Shown here: positions 5,104 through 6,912 of the stretch, piece after piece
Position numbering within the stretch: position 1 is the first letter of the stretch
How the letters are laid out: every line of letters starts with the position of its first letter
Assembly: GCA_002319815.1 (NCBI GenBank)
Contig: DCFR01000054.1
Span: forward strand, 27,154-34,065
DNA length: 6,912 nt
Direction of reading: 5' to 3'
Origin: Megamonas sp. UBA1799
Lineage (GTDB): Bacteria > Bacillota > Negativicutes > Selenomonadales > Selenomonadaceae
Made by a program: the position numbers and the translations under genes
The notes under the pieces: model-generated
The model's input: only the letters and a program-made list of their open reading frames with translations
What the model was told of the DNA's origin: nothing
The model's database searches: none

Positions 5104-6486
5104 ATGGCGGATATATATCAGGAAGCAACATTAAATGATTTATACTTTACGACAAAGGCAATGAAGCAAATTTTTAGCGATGGCAATAAAATACAAAAGC
5201 AAATGGATTGCGAGGCGGCGCTGGCGGCTGCGGAAGCGGAACTGGGGTTAATTCCGCAAGCCGCGGCGGAAGAAATTGTTAAAAAGTCGCAGGTCCGGTA
5301 TGTGGATATGCAAGCGCTGCGGGATGATTTTCACCGCACCGGACATCCGTTTGTTCCTCTGGTCCATGCTTATAAATCAATCTGTGCCGACGGGGCGGGA
5401 GAGTATGTGCATTGGGGAGCTACAACCCAGGATATCCTGGATACAGCCGGAGCTTTGCAGCTGCGGGAAGCCTGCCAGCTTTTGATGCAGCGTTTTGAAA
5501 AAATATATGATGTGCTGGCGGAACAATCCTACCGGTATCGGAAACTGGTTATGGCCGGGCGTACGAATGGGCAGCAGGCTATGCCCATTACGCTGGGCTA
5601 TAAAATGGCGGTCTGGGGCTTTGAGGTACGTGATAATATGGATCGGCTGTATGAAGGAAAAAAACGCATTCTGAAAGGCGAATTTGCTGGTGCGGTCGGG
5701 ACGCTGGCGTCTTTAGGCGATGATGGGCTGCGGGTGCAGCAGGGATTTTTGAAGCGGCTGCAGCTGGAGATTCCTCCGATTGCCTGGTCGTCTTCGCGCA
5801 CTCATTATGCTGAGTTGGTAAATGATCTGGCCCTCATGGCGGCGACGCTGGGGAAAATCGGGACGGAAGTGTACGCCCTGCAGAAATCGGAAATCGGCGA
5901 ACTGGAAGAAGCGCAGCGGGAGGGGATGGTTGGCAGCAGCACGATGCCGCATAAGAGGAATCCGTTTCGTTCCATGGAACTTAGCACAAATGCGAAAATC
6001 GCTCGAGGCTGCGCGGCGGTGATGATAGAGTCTCTGGAGACGGAGCATGAGCGCGATCCTCGCAGCGCTTCGGTAGAAAATGTGGTTTTGGAACAGATTT
6101 GTTCGCTTCTGGATGCTTCGGCAGAACGAGCGATTGATATCCTCACGAATCTCACGGTATATCCAAAACATATGCAGCGGAATTTACAGGCGTTGCATGG
6201 GTTGATTTTTTCCGAAGCAGCGATGATGGAGCTGGGGAAAAAGCTGGGTCGGCAGTCCGCGCATGAGATCGTGCACACCCTTTCCATGCAGGCGTTTGAA
6301 ACTGAAACCCCATTGGATGTATTATTAAAAGGTGATGCCAGGGTTCATGCGGTTCTCTCGGATGCCGAGATTGACTCGTTGATGCAGCCGGAGAATTATC
6401 TGGGGCAGTCCGTTTTCTTTGCGGAACAGCTGAAACGGCAAAAAGATGCCTACTTTGCCGCCAAAGCGGCTCCCGGTAAAGAATAA
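5104..6486 (+). CDS. Fumarase/aspartase-superfamily lyase (adenylosuccinate lyase / carboxymuconate cycloisomerase-like)
   Basis: The 460-residue product belongs to the tetrameric superfamily that includes adenylosuccinate lyase (PurB), argininosuccinate lyase, aspartase, fumarase and 3-carboxy-cis,cis-muconate cycloisomerase (PcaB). Most members eliminate fumarate from a succinyl adduct. Motifs in order are the N-terminal FSDGNKIQKQMDCEAALAAA helix, HWGATTQDILDT (103-114), GRTNGQQAMPITLG (152-165) and the signature loop GSSTMPHKRNP (277-287) carrying the expected catalytic serine. The HWGAT form and the length are nearer to PcaB-like adenylosuccinate lyase family proteins than to standard PurB. 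At 155 there is Asn where PurB and related lyases have the His of RTH; PcaB enzymes also lack that His. No purine genes adjoin it; the partners are a regulator 17 bases upstream and a DcuC carrier. A catabolic lyase releasing fumarate is inferred; the substrate is unknown. A second PurB is the main alternative. Confidence 0.85.
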   Translation: MADIYQEATLNDLYFTTKAMKQIFSDGNKIQKQMDCEAALAAAEAELGLIPQAAAEEIVKKSQVRYVDMQALRDDFHRTGHPFVPLVHAYKSICADGAGEYVHWGATTQDILDTAGALQLREACQLLMQRFEKIYDVLAEQSYRYRKLVMAGRTNGQQAMPITLGYKMAVWGFEVRDNMDRLYEGKKRILKGEFAGAVGTLASLGDDGLRVQQGFLKRLQLEIPPIAWSSSRTHYAELVNDLALMAATLGKIGTEVYALQKSEIGELEEAQREGMVGSSTMPHKRNPFRSMELSTNAKIARGCAAVMIESLETEHERDPRSASVENVVLEQICSLLDASAERAIDILTNLTVYPKHMQRNLQALHGLIFSEAAMMELGKKLGRQSAHEIVHTLSMQAFETETPLDVLLKGDARVHAVLSDAEIDSLMQPENYLGQSVFFAEQLKRQKDAYFAAKAAPGKE

Positions 6487-6503
6487 CCATTTGGCGGCAT
6501 GCC

Positions 6504-6532
6504 AGCGATCTGGTTTCGGTCCGGCGTTTTTT
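6504..6532 (+). terminator. Weak Rho-independent terminator after the lyase
   Basis: CG plus CTGG (6506-6507, 6510-6513) can pair with CCGGCG (6521-6526), with a two-base bulge and one G-T pair, directly before six T residues (6527-6532). The stem is short and imperfect. The position 18 bases after the lyase stop and just ahead of a good promoter supports a transcript end here. Confidence 0.35.
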
Positions 6533-6535
6533 CCC

Positions 6536-6564
6536 TTTAAAACCGTTCAATTAAATGATATACT
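6536..6564 (+). promoter_or_regulatory. mqnE: Probable sigma-A promoter of mqnE
   Basis: TTTAAA (6536-6541, four of six matches to TTGACA) is followed after 17 bases by TATACT (6559-6564, five of six matches to TATAAT). A TG one base upstream (6556-6557) makes it an extended -10. Initiation would fall near 6571, inside the loop of the inverted repeat 6560-6580 and upstream of every candidate mqnE start codon. Confidence 0.55.
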
Positions 6565-6580
6565 TTTAAATAGAAAGTAT
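6560..6580. repeat. Inverted repeat over the mqnE -10 and start region
   Basis: ATACTTT (6560-6566) and AAAGTAT (6574-6580) are perfect 7-base reverse complements around TAAATAG. The left arm overlaps the -10 hexamer and the right arm lies just past the predicted transcription start, a typical place for a repressor site. The AT-rich composition means chance symmetry cannot be excluded. Confidence 0.4.
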
Positions 6581-6629
6581 CGGCAGGAAGTCTATGCCGG
6601 AGTGTTTTGGGGGGACCGTTTTGTTGGGG

Positions 6630-6912
6630 ATGAATGCCTATACTGCGATTGAAACAAAAATCATGAAATCCGAACGGCTTAGCCGGGAGGATGGAATCCG
6701 CTTGTTTCAATGTTCGGATATTGCCTGGCTGGGCGCAATGGCGGATTATGTGCGTCGGAAAAAGTGCGGCAATATTGTTTATTATAATGTGAACTGTCAT
6801 GTAAATCTCACGAATATCTGTACTTCACGCTGCAAATTTTGTGCGTTTGGCCGGGATAAAAATGATCCGGGCGCTTATGCGATGACTAAAGAGCAGGCAA
6901 TCGCCGTCGTGC
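6630..6912 (+). CDS. mqnE: Aminodeoxyfutalosine synthase MqnE, N-terminal part (3' end outside window)
   Basis: The frame is open to the window end, giving 94 complete codons. MqnE is a radical SAM enzyme of the futalosine route to menaquinone that joins the adenosyl group to the carboxyvinyloxybenzoate product of MqnA. The N-terminal helices (ERLSREDGIRLFQ, DIAWLGAMADYVRRKKCG) match the family. They are followed by VYYNVNCHVNLTN and ICTSRCKFCAFGRD, whose CxxxCxxC cysteines (64, 68, 71) bind the 4Fe-4S cluster. GAYAMTKEQA then follows, closer to MqnE than to the related MqnC. Cys56 replaces the Arg I expect in the NRH segment. ATG 6630 gives the usual short N-terminus but has no ideal SD. In-frame alternatives are TTG 6621 or 6624, six to nine bases after GGGGGG, and ATG 6594, only three bases after AGGAAG. 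It appears to have its own promoter. Confidence 0.85.
   Translation, partial: MNAYTAIETKIMKSERLSREDGIRLFQCSDIAWLGAMADYVRRKKCGNIVYYNVNCHVNLTNICTSRCKFCAFGRDKNDPGAYAMTKEQAIAVV

Noticed and set aside
5713..6287. Two overlapping minus-strand frames inside the lyase gene
   Set aside because: The plus strand here encodes the conserved lyase signature loop. The minus frames are Arg/Ser-rich shadows of it.
6537..6800. 87-residue minus-strand frame over the mqnE promoter and start
   Set aside because: It overlaps the recognisable MqnE N-terminus and a plus-strand promoter, and shows no motif.
1..6912. CRISPR array, tRNA, rRNA, insertion sequence or phage attachment site
   Set aside because: I saw no regularly spaced repeats, transposase or integrase motif, cloverleaf-type sequence or terminal repeats in the window.

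Overview
The window looks like chromosomal DNA from a diderm Firmicute of the Negativicutes (Sporomusa, Selenomonas or Veillonella relatives). The main evidence is an outer-membrane porin with an N-terminal S-layer homology (SLH) domain, a hallmark of that group. Strong AAAGGAG-type ribosome binding sites and a futalosine-pathway menaquinone gene agree with this. The genus cannot be fixed from the sequence. All recognisable genes are on the + strand.

Layout. 1-513 is the 3' end of an AbgA-like M20 amidohydrolase. 514-920 is an AT-rich 407-base intergenic region. It holds a striking palindrome (583-610) with a third copy of its half-site 20 bases upstream, further AT-rich inverted repeats, and two doubtful mini-ORFs. 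921-2300 encodes an SLH-domain porin of the OmpM type, followed by a probable terminator (2370-2397). 2461-3714 encodes a DcuC-family C4-dicarboxylate carrier. 3779-5086 encodes an unusual one-component regulator: a PrpR-N-like N-terminal region, a degenerate GGDEF or GTP-cyclohydrolase-III-like middle, and a C-terminal winged helix. 5104-6486 encodes a fumarase/aspartase-superfamily lyase close to adenylosuccinate lyase and 3-carboxymuconate cycloisomerase. After a weak terminator and a good extended -10 promoter, 6630-6912 is the 5' part of mqnE (aminodeoxyfutalosine synthase).

How the genes may work together (inference). The carrier, regulator and lyase are close together and probably form one catabolic unit. 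Most lyases of this superfamily release fumarate, and DcuC-type carriers move fumarate, succinate or related C4 acids, so the unit may process an N-substituted or other C4-dicarboxylate adduct in an anaerobe. The porin could admit the substrate and the M20 hydrolase could free it from an amide conjugate, but these two are separated from the unit by regulatory DNA and their membership is less certain. mqnE appears to be a separate transcription unit.

The items most worth a second look are the regulator's domain architecture, the three-half-site element upstream of the porin with its two mutually exclusive hairpins, and the lyase's Asn at a position where many relatives have a catalytic His.
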